Assembly: GCA_012800805.1 (NCBI GenBank) | Contig: JAAZIO010000114.1 | Coordinates: 1-7,054, forward strand | Length of the DNA: 7,054 bases | Direction: 5' to 3' | From: Clostridiales bacterium | GTDB taxonomy: Bacteria; Bacillota; Clostridia; Christensenellales; CAG-917 | Shown here: positions 1 to 6,996 of the stretch, piece after piece | Numbering within the stretch: the first letter of the stretch is position 1 | Layout: every line of letters begins with the position of its first letter | Made by a program: the position numbers and the translations under genes | Notes under the pieces: model-generated | What the model saw: only the letters and a program-made list of their open reading frames with translations | Databases searched by the model: none | What the model was told of the DNA's origin: nothing

Positions 1-1737
1 TAAAAAAACATATCCTCCCTCGTTTAGCCTGTTTAAAACAATATCTTTATCGTTAATGAATCCAAACTCAATAAAGTCAAAGGCGAACTCGCTTCCAAAC
101 ACCGTAACGGCCCTCTTTTCGCCGTTCATATAAGCTTCCCCCTCAACCCAGATAATTGGGGCGGCAAACTCCGTGCCGTAAGAGCCTTTGATATTTTCAA
201 TCAAGGCTGCGTCGTCGGGGACATTTTTAACCATAACGAGCGGTTCAAATTCTTTGCTAAAATCGGTAAACACGGCGGTGGTTATCCTCCACGCCGAAAA
301 AAGCAGGGCGCAGACGCTCATGCCTAGCGTAAGCAGCCTTACGGTTCTCTTTAAGCCTTTTAGGCTTTGAACATTTTTTGAAGCGATTACTGCGTGAGGG
401 TCTTTGGATTTGCCTACGCCTTTTGATAAAACCGAAGCAAGATAAGGCGACAGTGTAAACGCGGCTGATGGAATAAGGACAATGTTTATTATTCCAAGCG
501 CGCCCCTTGTTTCATAAGGGAGAGTGAACATTAGTATAGCGCAAACCAAAGCCGCGGCAGATAAAACGATTGCAAGCGCAGCTTCCAGCTTTTTTAAAGC
601 CGCCCTTTCGCGAATGTTTTCCCTAACGCTTCTTTTTCTTGAAAGCAAAAACGGCAAAAACCCCGAAAATAGCGATATGGCAAAGGAAATAAGCGCTGAC
701 ACCGCAAGCTTCCATCCAACCACCGTGTAGGCGACGGTCGATGATAGCGTTGCTTTAACCAAAACAAAAAGGACCAGCGGTGAAAGCAAAAGGCCAAGTA
801 TCATACCGCCAAAAGAGAGCGCAGAATTTTCGGCCAAAAACAGCGTAAACACCTGCCTTTCGTCCGCTCCAAGCCCTTTTAATTTTGAAATCAGCTTTCT
901 TTTTTCCTCTATTGACAAAACATAGGTTAAAACAAGGGCAAGAACAAGAAGCAGCGCAACGCTGGCCGCAGATACGGTAACCGACGCCGAGTATGTCTTT
1001 GCCGAGTTCTCAATGGCGTTATATGATATCGCGGGCTCTACATTCATTGATGAATATGTCTCAAGCGACTTGATTTTTTCAATAACGCTTTCAATGTTTT
1101 CGGGATTTTTTAGTTTAACTAATATTTCTGTATATACCCCGCCAAGCTCAGCCGAAAAAAACCTGGATACTCCCCCTTTTGCAGTTCCAATGAAAGTGAA
1201 CGGGCTGTCGTCGGAAAAGTATCCGCTTTCATCGCATATTGCCGCCACATAAAACTTTCTTGTTTGTCCCAAAACGGTCAGCGAAACGGCGCTGCCAATT
1301 TTTAGACCAAGCTTTTTTGCGGCGGATTTAGATACTGCAATATTGTCGGTGTTTTTTACAAGCTCGCTGACGCTGCCCTCAAGGCATACTATTTTATTTA
1401 TCGTCTCAATTTTATCCGCGTCAAAGCCAATTAAGCGCACATATCCGCCCATGCCCGTGTCGGCGTAAACCGTAACCGAGCCTACCGCGTATTCGATGTC
1501 GCCAAAGAGTGCATTAAGCGGAGAAACGGTTGCGATTTTCGCCCCTCCCGCGCGGTAGCTTATTTTGACTTCGCACTCCCCGCTTGAAGCGGTCTCGATG
1601 GTGTAAAGGTGTCTAAAAACTATGCCGTCGAAAGAGAGCAGGCTAAATAAAACCGCGATGGTAAGAGCCACCGCAAGTATTATCGCAGCCGTCTTTAGCG
1701 GCTTTGTCTTTAAGTTTTTTAAGGCCAGTTTAATCAT
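1..1737 (-). CDS. FtsX-family ABC transporter permease, duplicated type, C-terminus off the left edge
   Basis: Membrane subunit of an ABC exporter of the MacB/LolC/YbbP superclass. The frame is open from the ATG at 1737 through base 1 (579 codons, no stop), so the C-terminus lies outside the window. TM1 is near residues 10-35. A large extracytoplasmic domain follows (about 36-250), then TM2 (252-273), a cytoplasmic loop rich in Lys/Arg/Glu containing KLKGLGADERQV (285-296), which is the FtsX coupling-helix region, TM3 (about 303-327) and TM4 (344-368). After a basic stretch come TM5 (388-407), TM6 (412-432) and a second repeat start (ASKNVQSLKGLKRT, 452-465; TM7 468-486), then the beginning of a second extracytoplasmic domain. 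This fits the 10-TM, two-FtsX-repeat permeases of roughly 750-850 residues. The start overlaps the ATPase stop by 8 bases (ATGATTAA) and has no clear Shine-Dalgarno, so translational coupling is likely. Family is clear. The substrate is unknown (lipid, lipoprotein or peptide are possible). Confidence 0.9.
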   Translation of the reverse strand, partial: MIKLALKNLKTKPLKTAAIILAVALTIAVLFSLLSFDGIVFRHLYTIETASSGECEVKISYRAGGAKIATVSPLNALFGDIEYAVGSVTVYADTGMGGYVRLIGFDADKIETINKIVCLEGSVSELVKNTDNIAVSKSAAKKLGLKIGSAVSLTVLGQTRKFYVAAICDESGYFSDDSPFTFIGTAKGGVSRFFSAELGGVYTEILVKLKNPENIESVIEKIKSLETYSSMNVEPAISYNAIENSAKTYSASVTVSAASVALLLVLALVLTYVLSIEEKRKLISKLKGLGADERQVFTLFLAENSALSFGGMILGLLLSPLVLFVLVKATLSSTVAYTVVGWKLAVSALISFAISLFSGFLPFLLSRKRSVRENIRERAALKKLEAALAIVLSAAALVCAILMFTLPYETRGALGIINIVLIPSAAFTLSPYLASVLSKGVGKSKDPHAVIASKNVQSLKGLKRTVRLLTLGMSVCALLFSAWRITTAVFTDFSKEFEPLVMVKNVPDDAALIENIKGSYGTEFAAPIIWVEGEAYMNGEKRAVTVFGSEFAFDFIEFGFINDKDIVLNRLNEGGYVFL

Positions 1738-2404
1738 TTACGATTTTGCCGTCTGCTATCTTTATAATTCTTGAAGCATAGCTTGCGTGAGATGCTGAGT
1801 GCGTAACAAGCAACAGCGCCACCTTTTTGTTTAAATTTATCTCCCTTAACAGCTCCATTACCTGTTTACCCATCTGGGCATCAAGGCTGCCCGTGGGCTC
1901 GTCAAGGAAAATGAGCTTTGGCTCGGTGACAAGCGCCCTTGCAAGCGCCACCCTCTGCTGTTCTCCGCCGGACAGCTCCGAGGGGTATCTTTTTACGCAG
2001 TCTTTTATATTCAGATACTCCAATATGCCGTTTATTTTATCTTTTTCTTTTTTAAGGTCTTTTTTATCCAGTATTAAAGGAAGCTCGATGTTCTCAAGAG
2101 CGGTAAGGTTTGATATGAGATTATCCGACTGATTGACAAATGAATAATCCCTTCTTCTCATCTTGGCAAGCTCTTCGTCGGTCACGGCGCCAAGATTTCT
2201 GCCAAGAAGCACCACCTCGCCCTCGGTAGGTTTTTCAAAGCCCGAAAGAAGGTATAAAAGAGTTGACTTGCCGCTTCCCGATTCTCCGACAAGCGCCACG
2301 AATTCACCCTCTTTTATCTCTATATCGACGCCTCTTACAACCTCGACCGCGCTGTTTCCTTTATAGAATGTTTTTTTCAGGTTCTTTGCCGATATCAAAC
2401 TCAT
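1730..2404 (-). CDS. ABC transporter ATP-binding protein, MacB/LolD/FtsE-type
   Basis: Cytoplasmic ATPase that powers the FtsX-type permease encoded directly downstream. At 224 residues it has the usual length for this family. All ABC motifs are present and intact: Walker A GESGSGKST (40-48), Q-loop glutamine in FVNQSDNLI (Q92), signature LSGGEQQ (144-150), Walker B LIFLDEP (164-170), D-loop SLDA (173-176) and the switch histidine in VTHS (H202). The TALENIELPL segment after the Q-loop is typical of MacB/LolD ATPases. I chose the ATG at 2404. GAGG lies six bases before it, and the N-terminus MSLISAKNLKKTF aligns with the family start. A TTG 12 bases further upstream extends the frame, but it would lie on top of the ribosome binding site. 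The gene overlaps the permease start by 8 bases, so the two form one operon, with a predicted promoter just upstream at 2425-2433. Confidence 0.96.
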   Translation of the reverse strand: MSLISAKNLKKTFYKGNSAVEVVRGVDIEIKEGEFVALVGESGSGKSTLLYLLSGFEKPTEGEVVLLGRNLGAVTDEELAKMRRRDYSFVNQSDNLISNLTALENIELPLILDKKDLKKEKDKINGILEYLNIKDCVKRYPSELSGGEQQRVALARALVTEPKLIFLDEPTGSLDAQMGKQVMELLREINLNKKVALLLVTHSASHASYASRIIKIADGKIVND

Positions 2405-2410
2405 ATATAA

Positions 2411-2415
2411 CCTCA
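2411..2415 (-). promoter_or_regulatory. Ribosome binding site of the ABC ATPase
   Basis: Reading the minus strand, TGAGG precedes the ATG at 2404 with a six-base spacer (TTATAT). This site decides between that ATG and the upstream in-frame TTG at 2416, in favour of the ATG. Confidence 0.75.
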
Positions 2416-2424
2416 ATCAACCAT

Positions 2425-2433
2425 AGTATAGCA
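2425..2433 (-). promoter_or_regulatory. Extended -10 promoter for the ABC operon
   Basis: On the minus strand the sequence reads TGC-TATACT, an extended -10 element (TGn plus 5 of 6 matches to TATAAT). The upstream T-rich stretch offers only a poor -35 (TTTTGT at 17 bases), which is acceptable for an extended -10 promoter. Transcription would start near 2418 and give a short leader of about 14 bases before the ATG at 2404. Prediction from consensus only. Confidence 0.5.
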
Positions 2434-2488
2434 TACGGCAAATAAAAACAAAAGGTATTTTTTTGCCATTAATCGCTACATACCTATC

Positions 2489-2517
2489 TTGTATTTGCTT
2501 TATTTTATTGATAAAAT
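2489..2517 (+). promoter_or_regulatory. Extended -10 promoter for the lipase/DUF2804 operon
   Basis: TTGTAT (2489-2494) and TAAAAT (2512-2517) are separated by 17 bases, and the -10 is preceded by TGA (2509-2511), making an extended -10. The start would be near 2524, about 23 bases before the ATG. It points away from the ABC operon promoter, so this 142-base region is a divergent promoter region. I saw no convincing operator palindrome in it. Prediction from consensus only. Confidence 0.5.
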
Positions 2518-2534
2518 TAAATTATATTTAAAAT

Positions 2535-2542
2535 AAGGGGTG
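2535..2542 (+). promoter_or_regulatory. Ribosome binding site of the LCAT-like lipoprotein
   Basis: AAGGGGTG ends four bases before the ATG at 2547 and supports that start. The signal peptide begins at the same methionine. Confidence 0.7.
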
Positions 2543-2546
2543 TAAT

Positions 2547-3998
2547 ATGAGAAAAAAAACAGTCACTTTGATTTTGCTTGCGCTTTGTTTCGTCCTTTTG
2601 TTTGGCGCGCTGCTTAGCGCTTGCGACACTAAAGAAAAGACGGCAATCATTATACTCCCCGGACTGATGGGCAGCGGGCTTTATGACTCCGAATCGGGTG
2701 AGCCGGTATGGGACCCTTTTAAAGAAGGTCTTGATTTTTCTGCCGTGGTTACGCACTCGGGCAGCTTCGGCGTTGTTGAAATAGCGGAATATTTCAACGA
2801 AAACACCGATTATGTCACAAAGATTTTAAGGGACGCTCTGCACCAAGAAGACAGCAGCTTTTTAAGAAAGCTTGCGGTAGATAAAGACGGCAATCCCCTA
2901 AACCCCAACATTAAACCCGCGGACGAGAGCTTTTCAAATCCCAAGCTTCTCCGCTACGGAACTCTCGGCACAATGAAAGAGATGTATACTAATCTTAAAA
3001 ACCGCTACGGCAGCAAAGCGGAAGTTATGGTATACAGCTATGACTGGAGAGTCGACAACCGCATCAACGCCGAAAAACTTGAAAAATTCATAAACGACAA
3101 AGGCTATAAAAAAGTTGTGTTTTTAACGCACAGCATGGGCGGAAACCTTGCTTCTTACTACCTTGCCCGAAGTGAGGCAAACCGCGACAAGTGCGCGGCG
3201 CTCATATCTTTTGGAAGCCCTTACTACGGCTCTCTTACCGCCCTTACCACCCTTGAAGACAAAGACAGCTACGCCTATGATTTGGTGGGCGATTTTGTAG
3301 ATATCGATTTGGTCGCGCTGCTTTTGCAATCCATTGCGGGAACATCATCGGTCGATCAGGCAAAGGACATGCTGTTTAATGTAATAGAGGAAGATTTTCT
3401 CGCGCTTATGAATATTGTCACGCTCTATCAGCTTCTTCCCACTTACGACCTTTTGAACACTTATCAATACCGTTATGAGTATAAGAGCGAAAACTATACA
3501 AAGCAGACCAGTTTTATTAAAATCAACGATAAATACATGACTTTCACCCGCGACGAGCTGTATGAGTTCTACGCATCAAGACCTTGGGCAAAGCACGAGG
3601 ACGGCTCTATGAAAAAACAGGTGCTTGAGCTTAAAGACTATTGGGATGACATGATGGTAACGCTCCCCGACGGTTCAAAGGTTCACTCCACAAGCCTTGT
3701 CAACGCCCTCTACATATCGGGTTCGGGATACAAGACCAGAACCACCGTCAACTACACCGCGGATTATAAAGAGGACGGCAGCATAGATTATTCAACGCTG
3801 AAATACGATGGCAACACTTATGAATCAACAGAACTTGGCGACGGCACCGTGCTTTTATACTCCGCCGCGCCAAACCGCTATTCCTCCGACAGCAATGTAA
3901 AAATCATAACGCTTGCGGACCACTACGACATAGCGATACCCTTTATGGCATTTTCGGCTAAAATCACCTTTCACTTTTTGGATAAAGTCATTTTCTAG
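2547..3998 (+). CDS. LCAT/PDAT-like alpha/beta-hydrolase lipoprotein (putative lipase or acyltransferase)
   Basis: Predicted exported lipid-anchored enzyme acting on ester-linked acyl chains. The N-terminus is a lipoprotein signal: MRKK, a hydrophobic core (6-22) and lipobox LSAC, with C26 as the lipidated residue. The body matches the lecithin:cholesterol acyltransferase family in motif order: LPGLMGSGLYD (37-47, oxyanion-loop region), EPVWDP (52-57), YSYDWR (163-168, like the family's APYDWR), nucleophile elbow THSMGG (S196), SFGSPYYGS (221-229), LLPTYD (296-301), GDGTV (D432) and DHYD (H459). S196, D432 and H459 fit the Ser-Asp-His triad. The length of 483 residues is normal, with a stretch at about 302-425 that I cannot assign. 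The stop is TAG at 3996-3998, overlapping the Shine-Dalgarno of the next gene. Family and export are well supported. Whether it is a phospholipase, a lipase or an acyltransferase is not decidable here. Confidence 0.9.
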   Translation: MRKKTVTLILLALCFVLLFGALLSACDTKEKTAIIILPGLMGSGLYDSESGEPVWDPFKEGLDFSAVVTHSGSFGVVEIAEYFNENTDYVTKILRDALHQEDSSFLRKLAVDKDGNPLNPNIKPADESFSNPKLLRYGTLGTMKEMYTNLKNRYGSKAEVMVYSYDWRVDNRINAEKLEKFINDKGYKKVVFLTHSMGGNLASYYLARSEANRDKCAALISFGSPYYGSLTALTTLEDKDSYAYDLVGDFVDIDLVALLLQSIAGTSSVDQAKDMLFNVIEEDFLALMNIVTLYQLLPTYDLLNTYQYRYEYKSENYTKQTSFIKINDKYMTFTRDELYEFYASRPWAKHEDGSMKKQVLELKDYWDDMMVTLPDGSKVHSTSLVNALYISGSGYKTRTTVNYTADYKEDGSIDYSTLKYDGNTYESTELGDGTVLLYSAAPNRYSSDSNVKIITLADHYDIAIPFMAFSAKITFHFLDKVIF

Positions 3999-4004
3999 GA
4001 GGAG
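3997..4004 (+). promoter_or_regulatory. Ribosome binding site overlapping the lipase stop codon
   Basis: The strong AGGAGGAG begins inside the TAG stop of the lipase gene and sits just before the ATG at 4007. Terminating ribosomes would be placed directly on the next start, so the two genes are probably translationally coupled. Confidence 0.8.
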
Positions 4005-4006
4005 CA

Positions 4007-5038
4007 ATGCAGCAGCAAATCGAATTTAAAAGTGAAACAACCCTACTAAACTCTGACGGCACGCTTGCAATAAACGGCGGCTGGGCAAGAAAAAACTTAT
4101 TTACATTCAACCGCGACCTTGCCCGCCCGAGGTGGCGTCTTAAAGAGTGGGATTTTTACCAGCTCTCAAACGGCAGATACATGGTGCAGATATGTTTTTT
4201 CAACATTTCGATAGCCTCAGCGGCGTCGGCCACTTTGCTTGACCTTATGACGGGAGAGCTTATAAACTCAACCAAAATCGTGCCGTTTACCATAAAAAAA
4301 TTCCCAATGAACCCTAAAGGCGACACTCCGAACTACTTTGAGTTTAAAAAAGGCGGCACCGAGGTAATCTTCGACACAAAGGAAAATGCAAGAAAAATCA
4401 GCTTTAGGGGCAAAAGCAAGGGCAAACCGTTTATCCTTGACTTTGAAATGGATATTTTAAAAGACCACGAAAACATAACCATTGTCACTCCTTTCAAAGG
4501 AAAGCCCACCAGATTTTTCATGACGACCAAGCAAAACTGCATGCCTTGCTCGGGCACGGTTAAACATGGGGATAGAGTTTGGACATTTGACAAATCCGAC
4601 ACCTTTGCCGTTCTTGACTGGGGCAGAGGGGTATGGCCGTATAGGAACGAATGGTATTGGGGCAACGGCGCGACATACATTGACGGCAAAATCTTCGGCT
4701 TTGAGCTTACCTGGAAGATAGGAAACGAGGAGTTCGCGACGGAAACCTGCCTCTTTTATGACGGTAAAGCTCATAAAATCGGGGTGGTAAAGCTGGATAA
4801 AGAGCCTTATCTTGACGGTTCATACATGAAGCCGTGGCACTTTACCTCGGACGACGGAAGGCTTGACCTTACCATGACTCCTTTTTATGACCACCACTCA
4901 GGCGCCGTTTTTATCATCGGCATGGAAACCCACCAGGTCCACGGCCTTTGGAACGGGCATGTGATACTTGACGACGGCAAAAAACTTGAGATAAAAGATA
5001 TGTATGCTTTTTGCGAATATGTCGTAAACGCCTGGTAA
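4007..5038 (+). CDS. DUF2804 family protein
   Basis: A complete 343-residue protein that I recognise as DUF2804 (PF10974), a family without an established function. Conserved blocks in order are NGGWARKN (23-30), RLKEWDFY (44-51), the hallmark DWGRGVWPYRNEWYWGNG (204-221), KPWHFTSDDGRLDL (275-288), QVHGLWNGHVILDDG (310-324) and the terminal FCEYVVNAW (335-343). There is no signal peptide or membrane segment, so it should be cytoplasmic. The many Trp/Tyr/Phe residues and the alternating beta-type pattern would fit a barrel, and I recall the family being linked to the calycin/CrtC-like lipocalin fold, but that is from memory. It lies 8 bases after the LCAT-like lipoprotein gene, shares its operon and is followed by the terminator. 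A role with lipids or another hydrophobic ligand is inference from that context. Confidence 0.9.
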   Translation: MQQQIEFKSETTLLNSDGTLAINGGWARKNLFTFNRDLARPRWRLKEWDFYQLSNGRYMVQICFFNISIASAASATLLDLMTGELINSTKIVPFTIKKFPMNPKGDTPNYFEFKKGGTEVIFDTKENARKISFRGKSKGKPFILDFEMDILKDHENITIVTPFKGKPTRFFMTTKQNCMPCSGTVKHGDRVWTFDKSDTFAVLDWGRGVWPYRNEWYWGNGATYIDGKIFGFELTWKIGNEEFATETCLFYDGKAHKIGVVKLDKEPYLDGSYMKPWHFTSDDGRLDLTMTPFYDHHSGAVFIIGMETHQVHGLWNGHVILDDGKKLEIKDMYAFCEYVVNAW

Positions 5039-5085
5039 TAAAGCGTATAAACGAATAAATAAAACAAATATTTAATTCCAAAAAT

Positions 5086-5112
5086 AAAAAACGCCCACTC
5101 GGGCGTTTTTTT
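5086..5112. terminator. Bidirectional intrinsic terminator between convergent operons
   Basis: CGCCC (5092-5096), loop ACTC (5097-5100) and GGGCG (5101-5105) form a GC-rich stem. It is extended by six A's on the left (5086-5091) pairing with the T run on the right (5106-5112), for about 11 base pairs in total. Both strands show a hairpin followed by a U-tract, so it can end the lipase/DUF2804 operon (stop at 5038) from the left and the PI-PLC-like/queH operon (stop at 5237) from the right. The rest of the 198-base gap (5039-5236) is A/T-rich and shows nothing else that I can support. Confidence 0.9.
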
Positions 5113-5236
5113 ATTTCATAAATTAATTAAGTTTTATAGTTTGGTTTCGGGCGCTTTTGTTTAAATTCATAAAGTTTATTTATTTTCTTCGGGCAATTAA
5201 GCTTTTACTTTTCGTTTTACATATTTTAATTACATA

Positions 5237-5824
5237 TTATATAAATCTGCAGCCGCAATAGCTTTGCCTGTAAAGATTGTATTTTTCGCTAAGCTCAATG
5301 GAGCGTTTATATCCGCCCTTCTTTTTAAAATCGGCGGGCAGAAATTTCGCCCCGTTTGACAGCGCCTCGGCGGCGGCGCCAAGCCTGTTTATCATATCCG
5401 CGTCTTTATGCGGGCTTACGCTTAGCGTCGTTGTAAAATAGTCATAGCCCTTTGCCCTCTTTGCAGTTTTTTCAAGCCTGTCCAAAATGCAGACCGCGCA
5501 GCGGGGGCCCCTTTCGGGCTCAAACTCCAGCCCTTTTACCTTTTCAAGGTATTCTTCCCTACCGCCGTCATCAAGGATAAGACCAACGCCTTTAAAGTTA
5601 TCAACAAGTTTTTTCAAGTTTTCATACCTTAAATAAAACTCGTCAGGCGGCATTATCGAGGGGTTGTAAAAATAAACATCCAGGCTGAAATATGGGGTTA
5701 AGAACTCTAGCGCATAACTTGCGCAGGGGCCGCAGCAGGCGTGCAAAAGAAGCTTAGGCTTGTTGCCGCTTTGTTTTAAGTTTAGTAAAAAATCGTCTAA
5801 TTTTTTAATATCCCTTTTGTCCAT
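5237..5824 (-). CDS. queH: Epoxyqueuosine reductase QueH (DUF208)
   Basis: Cytoplasmic enzyme that carries out the last step of queuosine synthesis, reducing epoxyqueuosine to queuosine at the wobble position of tRNAs with GUN anticodons. QueH replaces the cobalamin-dependent QueG in many bacteria. The 195-residue product has the family signatures: LLLHACCGPCASY (25-37, Cys30/31/34), YNPSIMPPDEF (53-63), EPERGPRCAVC (102-112, Cys109/112), FTTTLSVSPHKD (130-141), DFKKKGGYKRS (165-175) and YRQSYCGC (185-192). The conserved cysteine pairs are those expected to hold the iron-sulfur centre. The ATG at 5824 lies inside the last codons of the upstream PI-PLC-like gene (20-base overlap). An AAGGG lies only two bases before it, which is tight, so coupling probably helps translation. 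A terminator follows at 5086-5112. No other queuosine genes are visible in the window. Confidence 0.95.
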   Translation of the reverse strand: MDKRDIKKLDDFLLNLKQSGNKPKLLLHACCGPCASYALEFLTPYFSLDVYFYNPSIMPPDEFYLRYENLKKLVDNFKGVGLILDDGGREEYLEKVKGLEFEPERGPRCAVCILDRLEKTAKRAKGYDYFTTTLSVSPHKDADMINRLGAAAEALSNGAKFLPADFKKKGGYKRSIELSEKYNLYRQSYCGCRFI

Positions 5825-6992
5825 AGCCCTTACAAAGATTATTGTTATATTCCATTATCTTTGTGTTTACTTTAACTATAAAATCGCCGTAAGCGGATGT
5901 GGCAAAGTCAACCATAAAGACGGGCATCGCTCTTAAATGCTCGATAAACTCCGCTCTTTCCACAAGTTTCAAATTATGTTTTTCCGCAAGGCGAAGCAGC
6001 GACCAGCCAAAGATAATTCCCGATAAATCGCCCGCCCTCTTTAAGGTAAACGCGTGCTGGGTCTGGTTGATTCTAAGCATATTGTCAAAGGCGCTAGACG
6101 CTAGAATGTTTTCAGCTTCTTTATCTATCTGCTTTGTAAGATATCTCGAGCTTGCGCTCTCATGCCAAAGCGAACGCACCGTATCGTATCTGTTGTAAAA
6201 GAATTCCTTATAATCGCTTTTTTCTTTTTCATAGCTTGTTTCAAGCTCGTTTAAATCGACAAACATAACAGCGCCGCTCTCCGCGCCGAAATCGGTTACT
6301 ACATTATATCTCAGCTTGCCAAGCGGTATGGAATCATTACCGTAAGCTTTATAATAAATATAATCGTATATCGTCTTTCCGTTTACATCAACGGTCGCCA
6401 AATATTCAAAAAGGTCCGATATTTTTTTATCTGCCGTGTAAACATGCTGGAAGTCAAGAATAACGAACTCGCCCGTCCGCCTGTTTAAAAACTCTAGGAT
6501 TTGCTTTAGGTAAATATAAAAAGGCGCGGATAAACTGCCGTGTTTTGTCCACCACTCGCCGCCCCTTTCGGTTTCAACATAACTTAGCCTTATATCAAAA
6601 TACCTTACCCCGGCTTTCAGCTGCCCCGCCGCGTCCTCAGTCTGAGTTTTGGAAAACCGCGCGATGTATGCCCCGATTAAAGAGCGAAGAGCGGGATTTG
6701 CAAGCATACCCGATTCCGCGGGGTCAACCTTGGAATTCTTTGTTATTTCGTTTGAAAAACTGTCATGGCTTCCAAGCAGCGCGATATCTATAACTCTTGG
6801 GTTAGCCTCAATTATCCCGTCTATCTTAGAAATTACGCTCAAATATTGATCGCCTTTATATGAGCCGCTCCTTGAAAACAACGCTTCCTCTCTTAAAATA
6901 AAACCGAATATGTTCAATAAAAGCGCAAGAGCAACCAAAACTAAAGATGCTATAATCAGCGCCTTTATTCCTTTATTCAAATAAATTCTCAT
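5805..6992 (-). CDS. Membrane-anchored PI-PLC X-domain-like phosphodiesterase
   Basis: A 395-residue protein related to bacterial phosphatidylinositol-specific phospholipase C. One hydrophobic segment near residues 9-32, following a Lys/Arg-containing start, looks like an uncleaved signal anchor (or signal peptide), which puts the domain outside the membrane. The X-domain pattern is present: IALLGSHDSF (70-79, H76), AGVRYFDIRL (127-136, D133 and R135), a second catalytic-type histidine in TKHGS (149-153, H151), GEFVILDFQH (174-183) and a C-terminal PVFMVDF (357-363), a typical closing strand. These match the His/Asp/Arg/His set of bacterial PI-PLCs, so it is probably active, but the substrate could be another lipid or glycan phosphodiester. 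I chose the ATG at 6992 because TGAGGT lies just upstream. Further in-frame starts at 7019 (ATG) and 7052 (TTG) lack such a site. The frame continues into queH with a 20-base overlap, so the two share an operon. Confidence 0.85.
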   Translation of the reverse strand: MRIYLNKGIKALIIASLVLVALALLLNIFGFILREEALFSRSGSYKGDQYLSVISKIDGIIEANPRVIDIALLGSHDSFSNEITKNSKVDPAESGMLANPALRSLIGAYIARFSKTQTEDAAGQLKAGVRYFDIRLSYVETERGGEWWTKHGSLSAPFYIYLKQILEFLNRRTGEFVILDFQHVYTADKKISDLFEYLATVDVNGKTIYDYIYYKAYGNDSIPLGKLRYNVVTDFGAESGAVMFVDLNELETSYEKEKSDYKEFFYNRYDTVRSLWHESASSRYLTKQIDKEAENILASSAFDNMLRINQTQHAFTLKRAGDLSGIIFGWSLLRLAEKHNLKLVERAEFIEHLRAMPVFMVDFATSAYGDFIVKVNTKIMEYNNNLCKGYGQKGY

Positions 6993-6996
6993 AGCT

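Noticed and set aside
188..1252. Short open frames on the plus strand, and one minus-strand frame at 594-797, inside the permease region.
   Set aside because: The minus-strand permease frame runs unbroken from 1737 to 1 with a clear FtsX pattern. The short frames are out-of-frame shadows.
2405..2416. Upstream TTG at 2416 as the start of the ABC ATPase.
   Set aside because: It would overlap the GAGG that serves the ATG at 2404, and it adds four residues not expected in the family.
1827..2445. Several plus-strand open frames opposite the ABC ATPase.
   Set aside because: They lie antisense to a gene with all ABC motifs, have no ribosome binding sites or recognisable families, and are explained as shadows of its codon use.
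2453..2485. Inverted repeat AGGTAT ... ATACCT in the divergent promoter region, a possible operator.
   Set aside because: Only six bases per arm with a 21-base spacer and no extension. A match of this size is expected by chance in a region this long.
4333..5067. Minus-strand open frames opposite the DUF2804 gene and its stop.
   Set aside because: The DUF2804 frame carries conserved blocks along its whole length. The opposite frames have no family features.
5113..5236. A possible small RNA or small gene in the A/T-rich stretch after the terminator.
   Set aside because: No promoter of quality, no hairpin of note and no open frame with a ribosome binding site.
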